Source: Acidobacteriota bacterium (GTDB lineage: Bacteria; Acidobacteriota; Blastocatellia; Pyrinomonadales; Pyrinomonadaceae). Taken from it: 64,000 nucleotides of DNA. The stretch is from positions 62,001 through 126,000 of the forward strand of contig JAHBSK010000007.1 in the NCBI GenBank assembly GCA_019639175.1, in the 5' to 3' direction. This document shows positions 56,797-64,000 of the stretch, one piece after another. The position numbers and the translations under genes were made by a program. Below the pieces are notes generated by a model. That model saw only the letters and a program-made list of their open reading frames with translations. It did not search any database and was not told the origin of the DNA. Position 1 is the stretch's first letter; the number at the start of each line of letters is the position of its first letter.

Positions 56797-58995
56797 TCAG
56801 AGAAGTTTGTCCGGCGTGATCGGAAGGTCGCGTATGCGCTTTCCGGTCGCGTGAAAGACCGCATTCGCGATGGCGGCCGGAACGCCGACCATGCCCAATT
56901 CACCCAAACCCTTTGCGCCGAGAGGATTTACGATCTTGTCGTCCTCTTCTACAAAAATGGTCTCGATCCTGCCGATGTCGGCATTTACAGGCACGTGATA
57001 GCCCGCAAGGTTGGGGTTCATTATTCTGCCGAGCGCATGATCGACCTCGGTCTTTTCAGTCATTGCCATGCCGATGCCCCAAACGACGCCGCCCATTTCC
57101 TGGCTGTGAGCGCCTTTCGGGTTAATGATCTTGCCGGCGGCGGTTCCCTGCACAACGCGTGTCACGCGAACGTTTCCGATCTCTTCATCAACGCGAACCT
57201 CAAGAAACTGCGCTCCGTGTGAGGCGATCACATATTTGCCGCGTTCACCTGTATCAGGCGTTGAGCGATGCAGCAGCCCGATGTGTCCCAAATTGTTCTT
57301 TTTCAATATCTCAGTGAAACTCAGCTTTGTTTCCGGCCTGCCTCGAACAAGGATCGAGCCGTCTTCGGTGATCAGGTTCGCGGCATCGATCTCCCGAAAC
57401 GGTGAACCTTCATCCTTGCCTGCAAGTTCGGCAAGTTCCTTCAGCACCAGTTCGCTCGCTTCCTTTACCGCCGTGCCGACGCTGGAGGTCGTGGTCGAAC
57501 CGCCCTGCGCCGGACTTGGCGGCAATTCGCTGTCACCGAGGACGAACGTGATCTTTTCAAGCGGCAGCCCCAGCACCTGCGACGCAATAATGGTCATTGT
57601 CGTATATGTTCCGGGGCCGATGTCGGTCGTTCCGCTTTCCACACGGGCGGTGCCGTCGGCGTTAATCGTAACGCGGGCGGAAGCGGCTGCCTGGCCTGCG
57701 GGCCACATTCCGGTCGCCATTCCCCAGCCGATCAGATATTTGCCGTCACGCATCGAACGCGGTTCCGGCGTTCTTTTGCTCCAGCCAAAACGCTCCGCCG
57801 CCTGACGGTAACATTCCCGTAACTCCTTGCTGGAAAAGGGCCTGCCGGTTTCGGGGTCGGCCTCGGCATAATTTCTAAGACGAAGTTCCAGCGGATCGAT
57901 CTTCAACTTATACGAAAGCTCATCAAGAGCCGATTCGAGGGCAAACGCACCCGACACCATTCCCGGCGCACGCATCCAGAGCGGCGTTTGCATGTCTACA
58001 CGAGCGATCTTTGAAACTGTCCTCACATTTGGGCAGGCATAAAGCCCGCGTGCCATACCGACCAGATTTTCCGAGAAATTCTCGTAAGCCGACGTGTTGT
58101 GGGTCGCCTGATGGGTCAATGAGGTCAGCTTTCCGTCCTTGTCCGCCGCCGCTTTGACGATCTGGATGGATTCGGGCCGATAGCCGTGAGCCGTCGCCAA
58201 CTGTCGCCGAGAATAGACGACCTTTACAGGACGTTCGATCTCGCGTGCCGCCATCGCGGCAATTATCAGATTTGGCCCCGGCCGCAGCGCCGCTCCAAAA
58301 GCTCCGCCGACAAACGGCGAAAGCACACGGACATTTGCCCGGTCGATGCCGAACGCCGCCGCCAGATAACCGGTCGTGCCCTGAATTCCCTGCGTTTTGT
58401 CATAAACGGTCAATTTGCCGTCTTCCCAGCTTGCGACCGTCGCATGCGGTTCCATCGCGTTATGATGTTCGATCGGGATAGTGTATTCGGCCTCGATCTT
58501 GAACTCTGCCGCCGCAAACGCTTCTTCGGGATTGCCGCGGTCGGGCTGTTCGCGACCCGAAACAAAAGCCTTATCCAGCGAACCGCGCAGATCGGTCGAA
58601 TGTGCCGCGCGGTCATAGGCTATCTTTACAAGCGATGCCGCATAGCGTGCCTGCTCGAACGTTTCGGCAACGACAACGGCTATCGGCTGTGCGTTGAAAC
58701 GGATCTCATCTGATGTCAGGGCGTAAAACGGCCGCACAACTGCGTCCGGCGCCGGGGCGGGTATGGCAAGTTTTGAGAGGTTCTTATGCGAAAGCACCTT
58801 GATGACGCCGGGCTGTTTTTCCGCCTCGGCTGTGTCGATGTCGCGTATCTTTCCTTTTGCTATCGTCGATTGCACCAGATAACCGTGAGCCATACGCGGA
58901 AAGCTGAACTCAGCGATATATTTCGCCGTTCCCGTTACCTTTGCACGTCCGTCAACACGGCTTGGGCCGTCCTGCTGTTGTTGTTGCCAGGTCAT
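56797..58995 (-). CDS. Molybdopterin-binding subunit of a xanthine dehydrogenase/aldehyde oxidoreductase
   Basis: A 732-residue molybdenum-cofactor subunit of the xanthine oxidase family. GGAFGAALRPGPN matches the cofactor-binding loop, and GAKGLGELGMVG carries the catalytic glutamate of the family. Size and operon order (FeS, FAD, Mo) match the periplasmic aldehyde oxidoreductase PaoABC of E. coli. It probably oxidises aromatic aldehydes or purines; the substrate is not decided by sequence. Its start overlaps the FAD gene stop by four bases. No maturation chaperone (PaoD-like) gene is in the window. Confidence 0.93.
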   Translation of the reverse strand: MTWQQQQQDGPSRVDGRAKVTGTAKYIAEFSFPRMAHGYLVQSTIAKGKIRDIDTAEAEKQPGVIKVLSHKNLSKLAIPAPAPDAVVRPFYALTSDEIRFNAQPIAVVVAETFEQARYAASLVKIAYDRAAHSTDLRGSLDKAFVSGREQPDRGNPEEAFAAAEFKIEAEYTIPIEHHNAMEPHATVASWEDGKLTVYDKTQGIQGTTGYLAAAFGIDRANVRVLSPFVGGAFGAALRPGPNLIIAAMAAREIERPVKVVYSRRQLATAHGYRPESIQIVKAAADKDGKLTSLTHQATHNTSAYENFSENLVGMARGLYACPNVRTVSKIARVDMQTPLWMRAPGMVSGAFALESALDELSYKLKIDPLELRLRNYAEADPETGRPFSSKELRECYRQAAERFGWSKRTPEPRSMRDGKYLIGWGMATGMWPAGQAAASARVTINADGTARVESGTTDIGPGTYTTMTIIASQVLGLPLEKITFVLGDSELPPSPAQGGSTTTSSVGTAVKEASELVLKELAELAGKDEGSPFREIDAANLITEDGSILVRGRPETKLSFTEILKKNNLGHIGLLHRSTPDTGERGKYVIASHGAQFLEVRVDEEIGNVRVTRVVQGTAAGKIINPKGAHSQEMGGVVWGIGMAMTEKTEVDHALGRIMNPNLAGYHVPVNADIGRIETIFVEEDDKIVNPLGAKGLGELGMVGVPAAIANAVFHATGKRIRDLPITPDKLL

Positions 58996-59978
58996 ATTCG
59001 TGCAGACCTCCTCAAAGCTTTTGCGACCGCGCGTTCTGCCATTTTTACCTTATAGCCGTTGTCCGAAAGCGGTTTCGCGTCCTGAAGAGCGATCTTTGCC
59101 GCTTCCTGAAAAGTCTCAGCATCCGCTTTTTTGCCGACAAGCATTTTCTCAGCCTCAAAACATCGCCACGGTTTGTGAGCAACACCGCCGAGAGCGATGC
59201 GCGCCTGTTTTATCGTGCCTTTGTCCAGTTCAAGCGCCGCTGCGACAGAAACGAGAGCGAACGCATAGCTTGCGCGGTCACGCACCTTAAGGTAATGGCT
59301 GGTCGGTGCAAAATTGTTCTTTGGAATATCTATTGAGATTATCATTTCGCCGTGAGCGAGCGTGTTGTCCTTTTCCGGTGCATTTTCGGGCAAGCGGTGA
59401 AAGTCCGCAAATTTTATCTTTCTTTCGCGGCCTTCGACGGTTCGGACATTTACAACTGCGTCAAGCGCTGCCAGAGCCACGCACATATCCGATGGATGAA
59501 CGGCTGAGCAACTGTCGCTCCAGCCAAAAATGGCGGAATAACGATTGAGGCCGTCCTTTGCTGAGCAGCCCGAACCCGGCTCGCGTTTATTGCAGGGTGT
59601 TGCGACATCGTAAAAATAGGCGCATCGGGTTCTCTGCATCAGGTTGCCGCCGTTTGTCGCCATATTTCTGATCTGCGGCGACGCTCCGGCAAGTATCGCC
59701 TGCGACAGCATCGGGAAACCCCTTCTGACAAGCGGATGATTTGCCGTGTCCGAATTTTTTGCCAAAGCTCCGATGGAAACGCCGCCGTCGGGCAGCGACC
59801 TGACCAGCGAAAGCGACAGCCGCGAAATGTCAACCAGTTCGTCTGGCAGATCGACGCCTTCCTTCATCAGGTCGATCAGGTTGGTACCGCCCGCGATAAA
59901 TCGGGCATCGGCATTTTCACCGACGATCTTTATGGCGTCAGCGGGCGAGGAAACGCGTTTGAATGCAAATGGCCTCAT
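58992..59978 (-). CDS. FAD-binding subunit of the molybdenum hydroxylase
   Basis: A 328-residue FAD subunit. FIAGGTNLIDLMKEGV and MATNGGNLMQRTRC are the two FAD-contact blocks. Four cysteines, C119, C129 (TPCNKREPGSGC), C138 and C157, fit the extra [4Fe-4S] site known in PaoB of E. coli. The ATG at 59978 has AGGAGG 7 bp upstream and overlaps the FeS-subunit stop (ATGA). A longer frame to 60038 is open but unlikely. Confidence 0.92.
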   Translation of the reverse strand: MRPFAFKRVSSPADAIKIVGENADARFIAGGTNLIDLMKEGVDLPDELVDISRLSLSLVRSLPDGGVSIGALAKNSDTANHPLVRRGFPMLSQAILAGASPQIRNMATNGGNLMQRTRCAYFYDVATPCNKREPGSGCSAKDGLNRYSAIFGWSDSCSAVHPSDMCVALAALDAVVNVRTVEGRERKIKFADFHRLPENAPEKDNTLAHGEMIISIDIPKNNFAPTSHYLKVRDRASYAFALVSVAAALELDKGTIKQARIALGGVAHKPWRCFEAEKMLVGKKADAETFQEAAKIALQDAKPLSDNGYKVKMAERAVAKALRRSARI

Positions 59979-60670
59979 TTCGCACCTCCTGCCTGAACAT
60001 CCTCTATCGCGGCGACGATGTTCGGATATGCTCCGCACCGGCAGATATTGCCGCTCATCCGTTCCTTGATCTCGTCAGCGGACAGCTTTCTGCCCCGAAC
60101 CGCAACGGAAAGGTCGTTTGTCACAAAACTGGCGTCGCCTCGGTTCGCCTCTTCCAGCATTGCGATAGCTGAACATATCTGTCCCGGCGTACAGTAGCCG
60201 CACTGCATTCCGTCGCGTTCAATAAAAGCGGCCTGCATCGGGTGGAGCTTTTCGCCATCGGCAAGCCCTTCCACGGTCGTTACTTTTCGTTCATCGCACA
60301 TCGCAGCCAGCGTCAGGCACGAAAGTTCGCGGCGTCCGTCAATGATGACGGTGCAGGCTCCGCACTGGCCGTGGTCACAGCCTTTTTTCGAGCCTGTCAT
60401 CTCTAACTGTTCGCGGAGCGTGTCAAGCAAGGACGCGCGGGTGTCTATCGTCAGCGAATGTTGGCTGCCGTTTATGGTCAGTTTTACTGCAAGTTTCTCG
60501 ACCGGAACGCCGCCTTCAACAGCCGGGCTGCTGGCAACGGCAGGCAAAACATCAGCGATATTCAATGCAACGGCGCCGACGCCGGCAACGGCTGTTTTCT
60601 TTAAGAAATCACGCCGTGTGCCTTCGACAGAAATATCCTGCTCCTCAGGAGGTCTGATCTCATCATGCAT
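59975..60670 (-). CDS. [2Fe-2S] subunit of the molybdenum hydroxylase, Tat-exported
   Basis: A 231-residue iron-sulfur subunit. The N terminus carries a Tat signal: TRRDFLKKTAVAGVGAVALN with the twin arginines at R19-R20. The plant-type cluster is in CDHGQCGACTV, with its fourth ligand in LSCLTLA, and the second cluster in MQCGYCTPGQ and CRCG. The exported FeS subunit carries its partners across the membrane folded, as known for PaoABC. It heads the three-gene operon; all junctions overlap by four bases. Confidence 0.95.
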   Translation of the reverse strand: MHDEIRPPEEQDISVEGTRRDFLKKTAVAGVGAVALNIADVLPAVASSPAVEGGVPVEKLAVKLTINGSQHSLTIDTRASLLDTLREQLEMTGSKKGCDHGQCGACTVIIDGRRELSCLTLAAMCDERKVTTVEGLADGEKLHPMQAAFIERDGMQCGYCTPGQICSAIAMLEEANRGDASFVTNDLSVAVRGRKLSADEIKERMSGNICRCGAYPNIVAAIEDVQAGGAK

Positions 60671-60735
60671 AAAAATTCTGTTAGAAACGAAAACTGTATT
60701 GGAGCTAAAACAATATCATAAACATCCTGCAAAAC

Positions 60736-61641
60736 CTAGATGTTTTCAGGGTCTTCGCTCTTGGCCGAACGAGGATGAAAATTGTCATAGGCCCGTTTCA
60801 GATGAGCGTCGGTGATGTGTGTATATATTTGCGTGGTGGAAATATCGGCGTGGCCGAGCATCTGCTGAACGCTGCGGATGTCAGCCCGATTTTGCACAAG
60901 ATGCGTCGCGAACGAATGCCTGATCGTATGCGGCGAAACACCCTCAAAGCCGCATTTTTCAGCATATTCCTTTATCATTTTGTGGATAAACTGACGATTG
61001 AGCGGAGCGCCGAGCGAATTTATAAACAGGTTCTGCGTTTCTATATTCTCTATCTTTCGGCGGCGGGCAAGCCACGTTTTCAGCCATTCGACCGCGCTGG
61101 AACCGATGGGAACACGCCGCGTTTTGCTCCCTTTTCCGGTCGTGGTCAGAATGCCCGCATCAACATCGACATCGCGTGTTTGCAGTCCGACAACCTCAGA
61201 AACACGCAGTCCGCAGGCATACATCAGTTCTAGAACGGCGCGGTCGCGAAGTCCGCTCTCGGTCGAAACATTCGGAACCGAAAGCAGAGTTTCCATCTCG
61301 GCCTGATTCAGGAATTTCGGCAGATAGGACGACCTTTGCGGTGTGTCCAGGTCTTCGGCGGGGTTTTTGGCGAGGTGGCCGTCCGTTAAAAGAAATTTGT
61401 AAAAGCCGCGAACAGCGCTTATCATCCGCCGCTTTGAATTTTCCGCGATCTTTGCCCGCGAAAGGTCGATCAGCCATTCGCGAAGATCCTTCCGCGTCAG
61501 TTTTGGCAACTCAAGGCCGTTCTTTTCCGCCCACGCCGCCAGCTTTCCCACATCGCGCCCATACGCCTCAAGCGAATTTTTCGCCAGGCCTTTTTCAGCA
61601 CGAAGAAAGGAAACATATTCTCTGACAAGGTCACGGGCCAT
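60736..61641 (-). CDS. xerD: Tyrosine recombinase, XerD type
   Basis: A 301-residue site-specific recombinase, the XerC/D length. The catalytic residues are R146 (CGLRVSEV), K170 (TGKGSK), H238-x-x-R241 (HTIRHSFATH), H264 (MLGHADIS) and Y273 (TQIYTH). The N-terminal SAM-like domain opens LVREYVSFLRAEKGL. It resolves chromosome dimers at dif in this family. An open frame to 61797 lies before the promoter, so the ATG at 61641 is preferred. XerC versus XerD is uncertain. No mobile element surrounds it. Confidence 0.9.
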   Translation of the reverse strand: MARDLVREYVSFLRAEKGLAKNSLEAYGRDVGKLAAWAEKNGLELPKLTRKDLREWLIDLSRAKIAENSKRRMISAVRGFYKFLLTDGHLAKNPAEDLDTPQRSSYLPKFLNQAEMETLLSVPNVSTESGLRDRAVLELMYACGLRVSEVVGLQTRDVDVDAGILTTTGKGSKTRRVPIGSSAVEWLKTWLARRRKIENIETQNLFINSLGAPLNRQFIHKMIKEYAEKCGFEGVSPHTIRHSFATHLVQNRADIRSVQQMLGHADISTTQIYTHITDAHLKRAYDNFHPRSAKSEDPENI

Positions 61642-61648
61642 TCGGAAT

Positions 61649-61678
61649 ATTGTATCATTCGTAAACGCTCCGTGATAA
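61649..61678 (-). promoter_or_regulatory. Candidate leaderless promoter of xerD
   Basis: On the minus strand TTATCA (61678-61673), an 18-bp spacer and TACAAT (61654-61649). The -10 ends 7 bp before the ATG. On the plus strand TAAGAT (61676-61681) ends 6 bp before the DUF433 gene start, so the two promoters overlap. Confidence 0.45.
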
Positions 61679-61687
61679 GATGGAAAT

Positions 61688-61996
61688 ATGAGTGAATACG
61701 TTGAAAAACAAGATGATGTGTATAGGATCGCGGGCAGCCGAGTTTCGCTTGATTCGATAGTCATTGCTTTCAACCGCGGAGCGTCTCCCGAAAGCATTCA
61801 ACGATCATTCCCGACGCTTAGCCTTGAAGCGGTCTATGGCGCGATAACATTCTATCTCGCCAATCAAACCGAGGTTGACGCTTATCTCGAATCGGGTGAC
61901 GGTAAATTCAACGATCTGCAGAACCGTTCGCGGTCTGAACACGCCGATTGGTATCGCCGGCTTCGTACCCAAAAAGAGGAACGCTCGTTCGTTTGA
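61688..61996 (+). CDS. DUF433-like antitoxin
   Basis: A 102-residue protein of the DUF433 group. The core VYRIAGSRVSLDSIVIAFNR then GASPESIQRSFPTLSLEAVY and GAITFYLANQTEVDAYL matches the family, a helix-turn-helix-like antitoxin next to DUF5615 PIN-like toxins. The C-terminal 20 residues are charged. It is 6 bp from the toxin gene. It is divergent from xerD. Confidence 0.85.
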   Translation: MSEYVEKQDDVYRIAGSRVSLDSIVIAFNRGASPESIQRSFPTLSLEAVYGAITFYLANQTEVDAYLESGDGKFNDLQNRSRSEHADWYRRLRTQKEERSFV

Positions 61997-62002
61997 TCTC
62001 AG

Positions 62003-62353
62003 ATGAAAGTTCGTTATCAGGCCGACGCCGATCTAAATGAGGACATTGTGAACGGTGTTCGCCGCCGTGTGCCGGAGATAGACTTCAAAACAGCCAGCGA
62101 AGCGGGACTGTCAGGAATTGATGATCCGAGTGTTCTGGCTGCCGCTGCCATTGAGAACCGCATCATCGTAACCCACGACCGCAGAACAATGCCGCGTCAT
62201 TTCGCGGACTTCGTTAGCCAAAATATATGTCCCGGTGTTTTTGTGGTTTCGCAGCACGCTCCTGTCAGCCAGGTGATAGATGACCTTATCCTGATCTGGC
62301 ATGTGACAGAGGCGGTTGAATACGTAAACAGTATTCGCTCGCTGCCTCTGTAA
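62003..62353 (+). CDS. DUF5615 PIN-like toxin
   Basis: A 116-residue protein of the DUF5615 PIN-like family. The opening strand KVRYQADADLNEDIVNGVRR supplies the first acidic residues; LAAAAIENRIIVTHDRRTMP carries the second acidic site with the D-R-R motif typical of the group. The partner is the preceding DUF433 protein. RNase activity is inferred from the fold. Confidence 0.85.
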   Translation: MKVRYQADADLNEDIVNGVRRRVPEIDFKTASEAGLSGIDDPSVLAAAAIENRIIVTHDRRTMPRHFADFVSQNICPGVFVVSQHAPVSQVIDDLILIWHVTEAVEYVNSIRSLPL

Positions 62354-62427
62354 GATCTAATCATCCGGAAGTATCATCCCTTTGAGCGGAGGGCCAAGAA
62401 TCTTTGCCCACACTTGTTGCAATCCTC

Positions 62428-62455
62428 ACTCCAGACTCAAGACTTCAGACTCTTC
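62428..62455. repeat. Heptad array before the DUF4173-like gene stop
   Basis: Four 7-bp units: ACTCCAG, ACTCAAG, ACTTCAG and ACTCTTC. They are the same type as the CCAGACT units at 32235-32276. Confidence 0.8.
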
Positions 62456-62458
62456 CTG

Positions 62459-64000
62459 TCACTTTACCAAACCGTCGCAGCCTGAACGATTCACGAGCAA
62501 ACCGGCGTTTGCCTCAAGCAGCCAATACGCACGTTCACGCGAAAGATTGTAGGAACGGCGGTCGTTTTCTGTCCGTGATTCATTTAGGTGCCGGTAAAGA
62601 ACCGACATAGTTCTGCACTTGTCATCGCTGCTCATCAAATGAAGGTTTTCCATTAAAACGGGAACCGCGTCATCGCTGAGGCCGACGTTGTAATGGGCGT
62701 CGTATTCCCGGCCATGCTGCATCAGTTGGATGTTCTTTCGGGCAATGAAGTCGTCAGGATTCATCAGGTTTGTGCCGCCAAGCACAATGATCGCGGCCCA
62801 CAAGGCTCCCCAGGCAAAATTGTTTCGTCTTCCGCGAAGCACCGTCCACCCGAACCACGCAAACACGGCCGCCAGCCACGTAATGACCATCAGCGGATAA
62901 AATCGCACGGTCGTCCAGCCGTAACCGAGCGGCCCGGTCAGCAAGACGATCCGCTGAACCGCCGACGCCATGATGACAAAAAGCAATGCGACCTGTACGC
63001 CCGCAAAAATGCGAAAGATCGTCTCGTTCCTTGCATTGTCACGCCTCAGCAGCCAGTGCGATGCCAGAAGTATCGGCAAAACAAGGAACGCCACAACGAC
63101 CAACTCACCAAATCCGCGGCGGGCAAAATCAGCCAGTTTGAGGTCGGGCGTGTTCTGCACCAATTCCATCCCGCCGAAAAGATACGGAAGCTGAAAAATG
63201 ACAAAACTCAGGAACAGAATGTTTACAAGGCCGAGGATAATGACCGTTTCGACCGTGCCGAGCGTAAATGCCTGCGGAAAGCGAGTGTTGTCCCAGTTTT
63301 GCCAGTCGCGTTTTTTTGGTTCTGGTGAGGAAAGAACCACACCGTCACCTGCTGGCGTTATTTCTGCCTCGACATTTCCTGAAAGATCCTCTTCCTTTCG
63401 AGCTTCGCTCTCATTGCAGGCAGGGATGCCTGCGTTCCAGTCGGGCCGGTTTATGTGTTCCAAAACTGTCGCGTTGTCAGGCAGAGGGCCGGGTTCGGTA
63501 ACAGGGTCGGTTGACAGATTTTGGACGAAACCTGTTTCGGACGCCTTAGCGTCCTGTTTTGGTTCCGCATCGGGTTTCGGGATGGGCGATGCTTCGGTGG
63601 GCTGTGCGGCGGATGCCGCGACGGCCGCGAAATGATCGACCAGCGATCCGCGAAAATATCCCGCGACCAGCCACGCAATGGCCGATGTCAGCAGAACATG
63701 TGAAATAACTGTCTCGATATCAAAATTTACAACGCGGTTCGCAAAATCCTCAAACGCCGCGTCCGCCGCCATAAAAAGCGCTCCGAAAACAAGCACCAGC
63801 GGCAACGCAACGGCAAGCCCGCGAAGCACCGAAAAGACGATCCGGCTCAGACGGTTTCCGGGCATTGCTTTCCAGTCGATGTCCGCGCCGAGCAAGATGA
63901 ACGGGCCGAACAGCGATGTAAGCCCCGACCATAAAAACCCGACGGCATAGTGAAAAACACCGGCGATACGCTGGTTTATTCCAAAGTTTGGTAAAACGAG
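62459..64000 (-). CDS. DUF4173/DUF4153-like membrane protein, 5' end beyond the window
   Basis: At least 513 residues, cut by the right edge; the frame stays open from 63895 to 64000 (LVLPNFGINQRIAGVFHYAV and on). Membrane segments include IVFSVLRGLAVALPLVLVFG and VLLTSAIAWLVAGYFRG, with others in the second half (VETVIILGLVNILFLSFVIF, VALLFVIMASAVQRIVLLTG). A cytosolic loop of about 100 residues (about 150-250 of the visible part) is Pro/Glu-rich. The C terminus (DDKCRTMSVLYRHLNESRTE, LLEANAGLLVNRSGC) is soluble. The pattern of the first half and LPYLFGG-x-xLV resemble DUF4173. The function is unknown. Confidence 0.72.
   Translation of the reverse strand, partial: LVLPNFGINQRIAGVFHYAVGFLWSGLTSLFGPFILLGADIDWKAMPGNRLSRIVFSVLRGLAVALPLVLVFGALFMAADAAFEDFANRVVNFDIETVISHVLLTSAIAWLVAGYFRGSLVDHFAAVAASAAQPTEASPIPKPDAEPKQDAKASETGFVQNLSTDPVTEPGPLPDNATVLEHINRPDWNAGIPACNESEARKEEDLSGNVEAEITPAGDGVVLSSPEPKKRDWQNWDNTRFPQAFTLGTVETVIILGLVNILFLSFVIFQLPYLFGGMELVQNTPDLKLADFARRGFGELVVVAFLVLPILLASHWLLRRDNARNETIFRIFAGVQVALLFVIMASAVQRIVLLTGPLGYGWTTVRFYPLMVITWLAAVFAWFGWTVLRGRRNNFAWGALWAAIIVLGGTNLMNPDDFIARKNIQLMQHGREYDAHYNVGLSDDAVPVLMENLHLMSSDDKCRTMSVLYRHLNESRTENDRRSYNLSRERAYWLLEANAGLLVNRSGCDGLVK

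Noticed and set aside
60736..61641. XerD-like recombinase as an integrase of a mobile island
   Set aside because: Length and catalytic sequence are those of the housekeeping XerC/D, and no attachment-site repeats or phage genes are nearby.

Overview
The window looks like a piece of a free-living bacterial chromosome of medium GC content. It most resembles Acidobacteriota, perhaps the Blastocatellia/Pyrinomonadales side; this is inference from gene content, not from a marker search. The clues are an Oar-like TonB-dependent receptor with an N-terminal carboxypeptidase-regulatory domain, other secreted proteins with the same domain, a Tat-exported molybdenum hydroxylase, many signal-peptide proteins without close relatives, and gaps filled with short tandem repeats.

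Layout. 1-5.7 kb: a partial ribbon-helix-helix antitoxin, dnaK, a repeat-filled gap of about 0.7 kb, pgsA, a metallophosphoesterase and tyrS, all on the minus strand. 5.7-9.6 kb: an accessory patch with a Phd/VapC-type module, an MNT-HEPN module with a fused winged helix, a GNAT enzyme, a secreted protein and a small SRA-like protein. 9.6-24.9 kb: housekeeping and envelope genes (lipoprotein, TonB-C protein, NUDIX, pyrE-like, acyltransferase, ybaB-recR, zinc-ribbon membrane protein, zinc-ribbon subtilase, patatin, Calx-beta protein, RRM protein, VanW-glycosyltransferase fusion, DUF58). 24.9-41.3 kb: a RelE/ParE-type module, SpoIIM-like protein, ABC exporter, a sigma factor with a zinc-finger anti-sigma candidate, ribA, a TPR protein, the Oar-like receptor, an HD phosphohydrolase, plsC and an M13 peptidase.

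41.3-56.7 kb is the transcription/translation block, read right to left: tRNA-Tyr, tRNA-Gly, an HNH gene, tRNA-Thr, tuf, rpmG, tRNA-Trp, secE, nusG, rplK, rplA, rplJ, rplL, rpoB, rpoC. The order is the classical bacterial one, but an HNH-nuclease-like gene sits inside the tRNA cluster and its stop codon lies within tRNA-Thr. RpoB carries an eight-cysteine insertion near its N terminus, and L10 has a long acidic Ala/Glu/Pro tail. 56.8-64 kb: a three-gene PaoABC-like aldehyde/xanthine oxidoreductase operon, a XerD-like recombinase, a DUF433/DUF5615 module and a DUF4173-like membrane protein cut by the right edge.

Three themes cut across the window. Many gaps hold 7-bp tandem arrays, often as facing inverted arms, and two hold related 9-bp arrays. 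Toxin-antitoxin-like pairs are dense (four complete, one partial) and several have visible operator palindromes; the first shares its promoter region with tyrS. Several genes have a -10 hexamer only 7-11 bp before the start codon, which suggests leaderless transcripts. All family names rest on motif recognition by eye; no searches were run.
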